NCBI RefSeq assembly: GCF_030052815.1
Contig: NC_079505.1
Location: forward strand, 77,398,949 to 77,462,948
DNA: 64,000 nucleotides
Source: Hevea brasiliensis
Lineage: Eukaryota > Streptophyta > Magnoliopsida > Malpighiales > Euphorbiaceae
Direction: 5' to 3'
Part shown: positions 13,215 to 23,648 of the stretch, one piece after another
Position numbering within the stretch: the first letter of the stretch is position 1
Layout: each line of letters begins with the position of its first letter
The notes under the pieces: model-generated
What the model saw: the letters and a program-made list of their open reading frames with translations, nothing else
Database searches by the model: none
What the model was told of the DNA's origin: nothing
Program-made: the position numbers and the translations under genes

Positions 13215-13783
13215 TACTCTGGGCAGTTACTCTTTCAGTGCCCATCCTACTGGTAGTGGAAACACTTTCCTTTGCCTTTGTCAACTTCGGCCTTACCCTT
13301 CTGTTTGGCTATCTTCTTGGAAAGTCCAGGAATTTGAGGTTTCTTATTCCTATTGCCCTTCTTTCTTTTGGACTTTCCAGCAGAAGAATATACAATCAAA
13401 GCCACCTCTTTTCCTTTATTACTTGGCATATTCTTTTGGGCAATAACCAGCATGTTAAGCAATCCAGCCAAAGTATACTCTTGCTTTGTCATATAAAAAA
13501 TTTATCACAAAATTTCCAAATGAGTCAGGCAGGGACTGAAGGATCAAATCCTTCTGTAGTTGAAAATCCATGTGAAAGTCAAGATGTTCCAGCTGCTCAA
13601 TAAGTCGAATCATCTTGTGGACATGATCCCTCACATTTTGTCCCTCTGACATCCTCATTCAGAATAGCTATCTAGATATCTCATATCTAGCATTCTTGTT
13701 GTGCTCACCATACAATTCTTGCAGATGAAGGAGGATCTCACTTGCTTTCTGCATATTCTCATGCTGCTTCTGTAACTCATTAC
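13215..13783 (-). pseudogene. Copia A: C-terminal gag and zinc knuckle, cut off from its start by B2
   Basis: Minus-strand pieces continue the gag begun at 17752: an alpha-helical gag core (ELQKQHENMQKASEIL, then MRMSEGQNVRDHVHKMIRLI and LPDSFGNFVINF), a lysine-rich linker (KSKRKKGNRNKK) and a degenerate CCHC knuckle reading CFHYQ*DGH*KSNC. The second Cys is Tyr, and two stops lie inside the knuckle. Target sequence ATTAC at 13779-13783 is the left TSD of B2. The three defects in the knuckle all fit G-to-A changes in the coding strand. Confidence 0.8.
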
Positions 13784-16700
13784 TATAACACCCCCGTTTG
13801 CATAGCCTAGTAGATTTCAATGTTCCGGTGACCGGTGTCGGTCCGGAAAATTAAGGGGATTAGAACCACACTTAAGACAACTAGATAAACCATAAACACA
13901 AATAATTAGTAATGTTCAATTAGTTAAGTATAAATAAGAAAAACAGAACAGAAGAAGTTAAACGAGCCGAGAGTCACAGCGATGGGTGACCTTCTGAGAG
14001 CAGCGAAGTCGTTTTAAACTCAAATTTCGAACCGTAAAAAGTGACGCTGCGGTCCTTAGGACCCTTATGAACACAGTGGAAAAGAGAAAATCACGAAAAA
14101 GAACTGTTAAGCCAGTCAAATAATTAGGTCAGAGAGCCGGAAGAAAAATGGAATTATTTGCAAACCGGGATGAACCGGCGAGGGGCAATTTGGTCAATTG
14201 ACCCCGAGAGCTGACTCCTGACCTAACTGTCAAATAAAATCGGAGAAAATAAAATTTCCGAATTGAGAATTAAATTAAAGAACTAATAAAAAAAAGAGAG
14301 GAAAATGAAAAAGTAAAAAGGTGATGACATCATGCATGACATCATGCATGATGCCATAAGTGTAAATTAATAAATTAATTAATTTGATTTTTTTTGTGGT
14401 CTTCCATAAGATAAAGATAAAAGAAAAGAAAAAAAAAATAAATAAAACATAAGTCTTCTTCAAAAAAATGTCACTCTCTCTCTCCCACACCAAAACCACC
14501 ATGAAAGCTCATTTTTGAGCTTGAAGAACCCAAAATCCAACCATAGAAAATTGTCCTACCATAACTAGCCTTTGTTTGGGCAACCAGGAAAGAAGATTCA
14601 AGGAAAAGAAAGAAGAAAAATTTGAAGAAAAGGGAGAAGAAATTCTGCACACAAGGTTAGTAAACTAAACTTGAATTGTTAGTTGATTTAGTTATGTTTA
14701 TAGCTTAATTAACCTAGAAATATACTTAAAATGAAAAGAAAACATCTCTAGAGGACCAAAAGAAAATTCATCTAGCCTATGTAGGGGTGAGAATTGCATG
14801 AGTTTGATTAGATAAAATATGTTAGAAAGCTTGAATAAGTTGAGGAATTGTGTTTGTATGGTTGGAATTAGTAAAATGCAATAATTTAGTGTGATTAGGG
14901 TTTTGAAACCTATGGTTTGTGAACCAAATTTTGGAGAAATGCTTAAATGATGACTTTGGTCTATTGTGAGATGAAAAATGGTCAATAATGACCAAAGGAG
15001 ATGTGTGGGAATTGTTAGAATGGAAGTTAAATTCGTAGGGTAAATGGTCATGCTGCTGGCAGCATGACCAAGACAACTTTGAAGGACCAAAAAGGAAATT
15101 TTACAAGTCCAATTGATATGCCACCAATTGAGGATGAAAATAGACATAAAATGACACAATTTTTGTTAAGGAACCATACCCAAAAACTGACCAAAACCTA
15201 GTGAACCAATTGACCAAAGTTGGTTAAGAGCAGTCTACCACTGCACAAACTGACCAAATGAACAGTAATTGTTCATTTAGTCATAACTCAAGCTAGGAAG
15301 GTCAAAATGACCTGAAATTTTACCAATAATTAGATAAGATATAGATCTAAAACTTTTATGAAGAACACCAACCCAAATTATGCCATTAACCTAATCAAAT
15401 TATTGAGCAAAGTTGAGTTACTGAACCTGCAAAACTGCAGAATTGCCATTTGAACAGTAAAGTTTCAATGGCTATAACTCTCTCTAGAAAACTCCGATTT
15501 AGGCGATTCTTGAACCGATGGAAACCTAAGACATAGTAGAATATTTCGTATGAAGGAAATTAGACCAAATTATAGACTTAACTTGATGAAATTATTGAAT
15601 GAAGTTGGATAAAAAATCTGCCAAAACCTAAATTGCAGCATGAACAGTGCACGTAAATAGTAATTGTATTTTGGTTATAACTTGAGCTAAAAAACTCCAA
15701 TTGGGGTGATCCAAAAATGAGAATACACTTAAGACAATAAGGAACATTTTCTATGAAGGAAGTTTTGCCAAATTCCAACAGTAAAAGGGCCAATGGAACA
15801 GTGCAACTTAGGACCCCAAAATCGAAAATTGGCAATTTTGCCTAAAAGACCTAAGCTTTGAGAAAATGACCAAAACCAACAAATTTAATGACCAAAATGT
15901 GGTATGTGGGTGAAGTTGGAGTTCCCATACCTATTAAGCCTTAAAAAGTCAACAACTTGGCTTGAATAGTATAGTGAATAGTAACCCGAAACACAAAATT
16001 TCGAGAACGTCGAATTTAACACGTTAGAGCTAGGTAAATGTGAAGCTAAATTTATTTTGGGTTTATGTTAAGTTCTAGTACTGAAACATTGTAAAATTGT
16101 GTGTTTCAGTTGAAAAGAATATCGGGAAGGAACCCGAGGAACCGAGTCGAGGCTAAGGGACGACTCGCTTGAGGTTTGTGCACAACATCTCCATGCTTTA
16201 AAATTCATTGATAAAGTGAATGAAATATGTATTTTACTTGTGATTTGGAATTGTTGAAAGTTTATTTGTGACATTATTTATGATGTTTTGATTTAAACTG
16301 TGAAAGTTATTGTGTATATTTGAAATAGCAATGTTTAGCAAATTGTTAAGATAAGTTTTGAAACCACAGTGTCATGACCATATATTTGAACACCTCACTA
16401 GCACGACTAGTGGGGGTAATTAGTTTCGAATTTTGATTCCTTCTCTGGAGAAGTGTTGAGGTGTGTCAGTAGAAAATGATGTGAATGGATATCCATATAT
16501 TTGAGCTAGCTAGCATTGTGATGTGATTTCTCTTTAGCCTCTGGCTATTGAGATTCTATTTGTTTCGAATGGCATGATCTAACTGTGGGTTTTATGAAAT
16601 GTGTTTTGATACTTCGAAATGAGCGTGGTTTGCATTAAAATCTCACAATTCATGTTTTGTGTTTAATGCTCATGTTTAGTCAAATTTTTGAATAAATGTG

Positions 16701-17494
16701 ATTTTATGTTTGCATAAAGATTATTTTAGTATGTTGTGCACCACTGAGTCCTAGTACTCAGCGATAGCTTTTATTGCTGTCGCAGATACAGAGACTAGAG
16801 GAGCAGCAGACTGAGCTGCTAAAGATTGAGGATCATTCAGCCTAAAGTCTTCGGGTATAATTTATACCCTAATTGTAAATATTTCTTTTGATGTATATAT
16901 TGCACATAAATGTATGGACATGTAAAAATGGGTCTTGAGCAGTTGTATAAAATTTGTATAAAGTTGTAATATATATTGTAGTTTGAAATTCTCTTAATGT
17001 AAATTTTGTAATGATCTATTTAAATTGTTTTGTTTCTAACGAAATATGAATGGAACTATTTTATTTAATTTGAATGAAAGGAATTGTTAGTATTTTGATG
17101 ATCATTGGATAGTGGATTTGAAATTGAAAGTTGATAAATGTGTTGAGAACTTGATTGAGATTGCGTATGAAATTGAAGCAGTTGTTGAGAAAATTTTTAG
17201 AAGTGCTTTTTACAGGTATTTGAAGAACTGTTTTCTCAAAATACAGAGGGAACTCTGTCAAAATTTTTATAAAATTTGCGGAAAACTAAAATGGACCAAA
17301 AATACTAATTAGATTTACTTTTAATCATATGTTTTAAATACTTATTGGTAAATGCCCACCACTTGTTTAAAGTAAGAAAATTATTTTAAAATCCCTTGTG
17401 GGGTACTTAATGAGTTATCGGTAGGTGAAGTTCGGTAGTTCATTAGGTATTCTACGGGATCATGTTATGCCTTACAGAGGGGTAAGGTGTGACA
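13784..17494 (-). mobile_element. B2: solo LTR of family B inside the Copia A gag
   Basis: A 3711-bp family B copy in reverse orientation: the TGTCACACCTTACCCC terminus is at 17494 (read on minus), and the other terminus, decayed to TATAACACCCCC, begins at 13784. TSD ATTAC is perfect (13779-13783 and 17495-17499). Removing it rejoins the gag reading frame of element A. It is collinear with the inner B1 copy and carries the same palindromes (15251-15283, 14328-14353, about 16745). It is non-coding; small ORFs inside have no recognisable domains. Confidence 0.87.
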
Positions 17495-17499
17495 ATTAC

Positions 17500-17752
17500 T
17501 CATAGAAGCAAGCATGTAACATTTAGCTCTCATATCATGCTCCTTCCACTTATCCAAAGTATCTAGTTCCTCTTGAGTGGCCTCTGGAGGTAAGGGACCA
17601 ACAACTTTTGAGTCTAGAACATATCCAATACGTTCTAGGTTCAAGACAAGTTTTAAATTTCTGAGCAAATCAGAAAGATTAGGTCTTGTCAACCTATTGT
17701 GATCAAGTATGCTCGCAAGGATATTGGATGGTGGTGGTTGTTGTGTGCTCAT
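17500..17752 (-). pseudogene. Copia A: N-terminal gag
   Basis: An open stretch of 84 codons from ATG at 17752 begins MSTQQPPPSNILASILDHN and continues through LTRPNLSDLLRNLKLVL and EHDMRAKCYMLASMSN, typical of the Copia gag (UBN2/DUF4219 group). It is cut at the B2 target site ATTAC; the few residues read after it belong to B2. The rest of gag resumes at 13783. The start is supported by its place after a 1.5-kb leader and the primer site. Confidence 0.8.
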
Positions 17753-19240
17753 TATTATCAGAAAATTAACTGCAGAAAATAACTAGATTAATTAGTAAAT
17801 GTATCAAGTAATTAACCAAAATAATTATGGTATTTTAATCAAATTGATTCTCCCACTAACTTGGCGAATCCTACACTTCCAAAGTAGGAAATGGAAATCC
17901 TAGTTGGATGGATTTCTAGTGGGTGATTGAATTCTTATAGTCTTATTGATCATCCTCAGGTACATCCATTATTAGAATTATAATAAACTATAAGTGAGTA
18001 ACTCCTTGCCCATCACATCTCATGTGAGGTTCAATCATTTATCTAGCCCCCAATGCTCAAAATCTCAAGTACATCCATTATTGATTTATCTTGTATTAGT
18101 TAAGTTGATCCCATTGAGCCAGTAAATATGCAAATAATTTTAATATCCTTAGGCACATCCATTATTGGCCATCAACTATTTATATATTTACAACATCTCA
18201 TGCTTAATAATTATTCTTAAGAAAATCTCTTAAATTAAATACATCATATGCAAGTATTTAAAATTTCTTAAAATAATTACCTCAATGGAGGGCCCATGAT
18301 TTGGAAGATTTAGTGGTCGGCTTAATTACTATTATGGTCTCACTTTGCACATTATCCAAATTGGCATGCATATATCATATACTTGCATACATTCCCATAT
18401 ATCTCATGCATATATGGATAAACAAATAATATGGTATGATCATGGACTTTCTAAGGGATTCAATTCTGAGCCACCAAGAATTGAATTAGGGCATTCCTAG
18501 GTGTATTTCATTCATTCATTTTACAAGAGTTGCTGAAGGAGTACATAATCAACACTTGTATTGATTTCCTCTCACTGGTCCCACCAATGCTCTTGACCTC
18601 TTTGATCTTCTTGCAATCCAATTACATTGTAATCGTTGGTATACCAAGGCGAATTTACAAGAATATGGACTTAAAAGTCCTCAAATAAATGAAATTACAA
18701 CTCAAATTATTATAAAACTTATAATACAACCCAAAGAAAAATAAAAGAAATAAATTCAATCATATTGGTCTTTTATTGTCTATGATCATCCATCATGCAT
18801 ATTAAAATTTAACAATTAAATAAAATATACATGCTAAAAAATTAAATTGAATATCACATATTTAACCAAAAAATTCAGATTTGAATCTCATTCAAACAAA
18901 TTTAAATCTAGAAACCCTTTCTAAATTTAATATCTTGAAAACATTTTTCAAACATTAATTGTGTGATTAAAATTCCTAATTATTCCTAATTAAACAATTT
19001 AATTAGGTATGGGCCTAATTATGGGCCTTAAGATATACAACCATTGCATAAAAAAGCCAAAAACCCAAGCCTAAAACCAAAATGCACCCTTGGGGTGTCT
19101 TTCACATTCAAGCCGCCACACAAATGGCACCATCACTTTCATACCGCCACACATATGGCACCCAAATAGCTTTAGATCAATCTAAATTTGATCCAATCAC
19201 ACAATTAAATCTCATATTCAATCCTAATGGCAAATGTAGT
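17753..19240 (-). other. Untranslated leader of Copia A
   Basis: About 1.5 kb between primer site and gag without an ORF. It contains three copies of a 22-bp motif (tMaggYacatccattattg) at 17955-17976, 18064-18085 and 18148-18169. Long leaders are known in Copia elements and can hold packaging and dimerisation signals; a role for this motif is inference only. Confidence 0.6.
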
Positions 19241-19255
19241 GGCTTTGATACTAAT
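19240..19255 (-). other. Primer-binding site of Copia A
   Basis: Read on minus, ttagtatcaaagccac directly follows the LTR end and matches the usual tRNA-iMet primer site TGGTATCAGAGC with two or three changes. It fixes the orientation of the element and the inner edge of its 5' LTR. Confidence 0.75.
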
Positions 19256-21337
19256 TGAAGGAGCGAAAGAGTGGTAATTGGTGCATTGGAGCATTGAATT
19301 TCAAAATTTTTCTTCTAGGGTTTCATGCATCATACCACATCTCTTATGTGCCTAATTAATTTCAATGCTCAATTACATATTAAAACACTTTTAATATGTA
19401 TTAGAATCTTAATTTGCCATTCAAGATTGTGAATTAACAAATTAATTCAATTAAACCCTAATTTGAAAGAGGAATTTGGGCACTGACCTCTTTGATGCAC
19501 TATAGATTCAATTGACACTTTTAGGAAACTCCTAGGACCCCAAGTGTTGTCCCTCTAACTTGTCCACACCAAGATCACCAATGGTTAGCCCCCAATTTTG
19601 CTTCTCAAGCCTTACCAACCAATTATAATATGGGGTTTTACCTTTAGAGAGGTTATATGTGTATATAGGACACTAAAAACAATTTCTAGCAATTTTAATT
19701 CAAAGGGAATGGAGTGATTCTCTTTGAATTGATGAGAAAGCAAGAAGAGAAGATGAAGAACCCTTTGTGCCGTCACACATGAGAGAAAGAGAGGTGGCTA
19801 ATTTTTCTTATAACTTCTCTTTATATACTTAGGTCAAATAATCACTTAAACCTTTTGCCAAATGTCACTACCACATTGCATCTTATTTTTAATTGACTTA
19901 ATTTCATTAAGCCAAGTGTCAAAGCTAGACTTAATCTTGACTTTGATCATCTTGCATGATAGGAAGACAAATGGCAAGCTTATATGGTGTCATGTGTCAC
20001 CATCTCAAGGTGCCACATGTCACCATGTGAAATGACCAAATTACCTTTATGTTTTAATTTTGAGTTCTCAACCCAAAATCATTATTTCTCCTCTTCTAAT
20101 CAATTTATATCAAATATAAATTAATTAATTAATCTCCATTAATTAATTTTTCATAATTAAATTTATATTTAAACACTTTAAATATAAATTTAATTTATAC
20201 TATACATCCAAAAATCTAAATTTGGTTTCAAGCTATGCTAGAGACCTTACAATCTCATTGCAAACCAAACCTATTTAATTGATCAATTAAACTCTTTAAT
20301 TAATCAATTGAATCGCATTTTACTTGGTGATTAACTTGTGTATGTATGTGACTTACTAGGCTCATCACTAATTGGCAATGAGATATGATATTAACTCTTA
20401 ATATCATTAGAACTCTTTCTTACTATGAATGATTTTTCTAAATCATTTTAGGTATCTCATAGACCATGGTTGACACCTAGCATAGCGTGCCATGGCCACC
20501 CAATCAGTAACAAGGAATACCTTAAATGAACCTATAATCATATGTCACCATACACTATAATCTCTCCGTTACAAAATCACAATTCGAGATAGAGTCATGG
20601 TTAATGTCAAACCCCATTTGCTATGAATATTATGTTCTTTTTTAATTTTAGTTCTTGATTAATTAGATTTTCTTGTCAGAAACTCTTTTCTGACTAAATT
20701 TGTCTGTCTTGGTCAGAAACTTGAAACATCAAGAACAATTAAATGAACATAGGATTTTATCCCTATTTACTTAGGGTAACAGATTCCATCTTGATCAACA
20801 CCTATCTCCATATATAACTAGTAAGAGCCAACACATGAGTATGAAAACAGTATCAAACTCAAACCACCTATATACAAGATAACTATGTTATCTCAGATCT
20901 AAAGATTGTATGCACTGATATGATATATGACAATACATTGACAAGAGTAAACTCCATGTGCTTGTCATATGCATCACTGGTTCAGCCTACTTACCATGTA
21001 TAAGTGTCTATCATGTTTGTTATGTGGCATGAGACTCACCACTCCATCTTATTTATATCTCATATAAATAACTTGGGAACAAATATTATTACAATCTTTT
21101 TGGATAAGTCATGTCTTGTGTGAACTATCCTCGACTGTGAATCAATTTATGATACTTTGTGCTAGAAATACTGTCACTCGTATTTTTAACAACTTAAGAA
21201 TAGAATTTCTAACAAAATATCAATGGACCTTTTCTATATAAATACATTATGTAAACGAAAAAGTGAAATTACCTTTTTATTAATAAATATGTACAAAATA
21301 CATATAAAATGATATGCTCTAGGGTATACTACTAACA
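19256..21337 (-). repeat. 5' LTR of Copia A (intact length, 2082 bp)
   Basis: Starts TGTTAGTAGTATACCC at 21337 (minus) and ends ..TCGCTCCTTCA at 19256, followed by the primer site. It is collinear with the 3' LTR and shows the uninterrupted target ATTAACTCTTAATATC at about 20390, where B1 entered the 3' copy. The two LTRs differ at many scattered positions, so insertion is not recent. Confidence 0.87.
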
Positions 21338-21696
21338 TTATACATACAAGGCTTGCTCATGCATTCGCTTATAATTATATATATAGATCTATTATAGGCA
21401 CACTTTGTGTTGTATTATTATTTGATGAAATTGATGTGGGTGTCGCCTTAGGGTAATTTAGAGTTGTGTGCGTGTGTCAACGTGCGTGAGGTGTGATACT
21501 GGATATGAGTAGGATGGATAGATCGGTTTAAGCTAGTCTCGTTTGGGGCCCGATCCTTTTTGTGATAAGTTAGGGTGAGTACGACTATGAGTTGATCTCG
21601 CTGACCCCCACTTTTAGATTATTAAGAGAAAGTCCGACTCGAGTTAATCTTGCTGGCAGAGGTTGAAATTAAGAGAGCTGTATAAGGGATCAGCTC

Positions 21697-21698
<2 letters not shown>

Positions 21699-21769
<71 letters not shown>
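21699..21769. repeat. (AT)n microsatellite inside D2
   Basis: About 70 bp of uninterrupted AT repeat. The matching place in D1 (about 33563) has only acatatata, so the array expanded within this LTR copy. Confidence 0.95.
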
Positions 21770-21771
<2 letters not shown>

Positions 21772-22466
21772 ATTGATGTGACACATTAGTGTGTGAGTAC
21801 TCTAAATTATTCTTTGTGTGAATATTGTTTGAACTTTGAATGTATTAATCATCCTTAGGGATACATTAGCCCTAGATAATTGTAGAAATTGTATTTAAAA
21901 TCAATATCTTACTCTATGAGTCAAACGCTCACTTCTGTTCTCCCTTTTTTTTTTTCAGGATATAGGAGATTTTGTTTTGAAATTAACATGCTTCCTTCCT
22001 CGCAGGTCTATTAACAGCAAATATCAGTATTATATAGTATTGATTACAAATCTAGAACTCCACATGTGTTATAATTATTTTAATTGGTTTGAGAACTATA
22101 ATAGTTTTTTCTTTATTTTTAAAATTATAAACATAATATTAATGCATGTATGGATATATGGAATGGCTATTTGTCTTGGATGAGAGAGCTAAGCTCCCGC
22201 TTAATTAAATTACTGTGTTGAGCATTATGAGGGTGAGCTGAGCTCTCCAAATAGATATATTTTGTGATTACAGGTTAGGTGAGTCAAAAACTCCTTGTTG
22301 AATAGTCCAGATTATAGCCGGACTCTGTCCAGTTAGTTTCTTGAATTGGGACTTAGAGTATAAGCTTCATGGTTGAGTTAGAACAATTAGGCCTACTATG
22401 AGCTTTGGGGGCCTTATGCTGACTTAAGTTCTAGTACCGGTCTGGCTCATAATTTGAGTCGTGACA

Positions 22467-23447
22467 CAGCAATAATGTGAAAATTGGCCTCGGAATCAAA
22501 TGTCCATGATTGTTCTGGCATGACATTAGTGGTGGTGAAATTTGTAGTGGGCTTGCGAGAAGATTGAGGAACATTATAGGTTTAGGATTTTGGGGAAGGG
22601 CATTGGCGTGATACATGTCCATTACTGTTATAATTGTAACAAACCACTGTGGATTGATTAAAAGGTGTAGAATAATTATTTGGAGAATAATTATTTCTAC
22701 CTCTCTACGACCTCTATGTCCTCCACGAGAACTCTGGCCACCATGATAACCATTGAAGGTAGTTTTATTAGCTACTTGTGCCGTAGGTGGTATGGTGGCT
22801 TCAAGAGAAAGTTTATCCACATTCAACTGAGTTTCCTCACTGAGAAGAAGAGCATACAAGTCATCATAATGAACTAGAGCATTCCTAGCTTCTAGCGCTC
22901 GGATAAAAGGACGATATTCCAAGCCTAGACCGTCCAAAATGTCATTAATTAAAGCATCTTCATGAACTGCTGACTGTAATGCAGCAAGTTGATCCGAGAT
23001 CGATTTGGCATGCCTCATATATGTATCAATGGAGTTTGAGCCCTTAGATAATCGTTTGAGTTGTTTTCTAAGCTGTTGAATTTGAGTGCGCGTGCCAGAG
23101 GCAAAGATAGTTTCAAGTTTTGTCCAAGCTTCTAGAGCTATCTTTAGGCCTATTATTTGCGGCAGTAAAGCTTCAGAAATTGAGCAAAAAAGCCAACTTA
23201 AGACCAACTGATCACGTCTGAACCAGTTTATATACTGAGGATTCGGTGAGCCATCATTACTTGTAGGAGAAGGTGTAGTTGCAGAAGAGGAGACATGATC
23301 TGTGAGGTTATGACTACGAAGAAGGGGCAAAAGTTGAGCTTGCCATAAAAGGTGGTTTAAGGATGTGAGTTTAATGGTGAGAAACTGAGAGGCATGAGTT
23401 TGCGTCAAAGAAGAAGAAGAGGAGGCTGCGATCAATTCTTGAGACAT
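22467..23447 (-). pseudogene. Copia element E: gag, zinc knuckle and start of protease
   Basis: From ATG at 23447 the minus strand encodes MSQELIAASSSSSLTQTHAS and a Copia gag (UBN2/retrotran_gag_3 type) with LTSLNHLLWQAQLLPLLRSH, WFRRDQLVLSWLFCSISEAL and TRTQIQQLRKQLKRLSKGSN. A frameshift at about 22700 precedes a glycine/arginine-rich linker and a decayed knuckle, CYNYNSNGHVSRQC, with Tyr for the second Cys. The protease start WTFDSEANFHI follows (usual form DSGA), cut at 22466/22467 by D2. Continuous reading over about 250 codons makes gag the best preserved part. The remainder of pol is at 1-489. Confidence 0.85.
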
Positions 23448-23477
23448 AGCGCCGTTAAGCAATATGAACTGATACCA

Positions 23478-23648
23478 TATCATATAATAGTATCAAAACA
23501 AGTCTACGTTGTATTGATAAGCGGCACATTTAAATAACACATGGAGATAGAGTTTGATAATGACAAGGACATCTGTAGAGAGATAAAGTTTGCATTATCT
23601 TAGGATATGCAATCCTGTGACAGCATTGTCTCTAATACTGTTACAACA
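23478..23648 (-). repeat. Probable short 5' LTR of Copia E
   Basis: Read on minus, ATGGTATCAGTTC at 23466-23478 resembles a Copia tRNA-Met primer site. The ~170 bp above it, starting TGTTGTAACAGTATTAG, would be a short LTR. The other LTR is outside the window, so the ends are not verified. Confidence 0.45.

Larger units (their letters stand above)
661..21337 (-). mobile_element. Copia retrotransposon A, full structure with three nested LTR insertions
   Basis: Complete Ty1/Copia structure on the minus strand: 5' LTR 19256-21337, tRNA-Met primer site, long leader, gag, pol remnants, polypurine tract, and 3' LTR 661-10509. The 5-bp TSD TTATA is perfect (656-660 and 21338-21342). Removing the element makes the flanking D2 sequence continuous with D1. 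It contains LTR insertions B2 (in gag) and B1 with its nested inner copy (in the 3' LTR). Coding regions hold many stops, and the protease region appears deleted, so the copy is dead. Net length without insertions and duplication is about 8.5 kb. Confidence 0.88.
490..22466 (-). mobile_element. LTR insertion D2 (same family as solo LTR D1), split by Copia element A
   Basis: The two outer parts (490-660 and 21338-22466) align, in reverse orientation, with solo LTR D1 at 32893-34673. The 5' terminus TGTCACGACTC is at 22466 (read on minus). The shared 'ctgatcccctatacag' block is near 21690, and shared sequence runs directly across the insertion point of element A. The low end (tagaacaccc, from 490) is a decayed TGTAACATCC terminus. 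Without the insertion this copy is about 1.3 kb against 1.78 kb for D1, so it has lost roughly 0.5 kb near its 3' end. It has no coding capacity, so I read it as a solo LTR of a Gypsy-like element. The TSD is not intact: the right flank starts cagca, while the left flank seems to have lost a few bases. It sits inside the protease region of Copia E. Confidence 0.75.
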
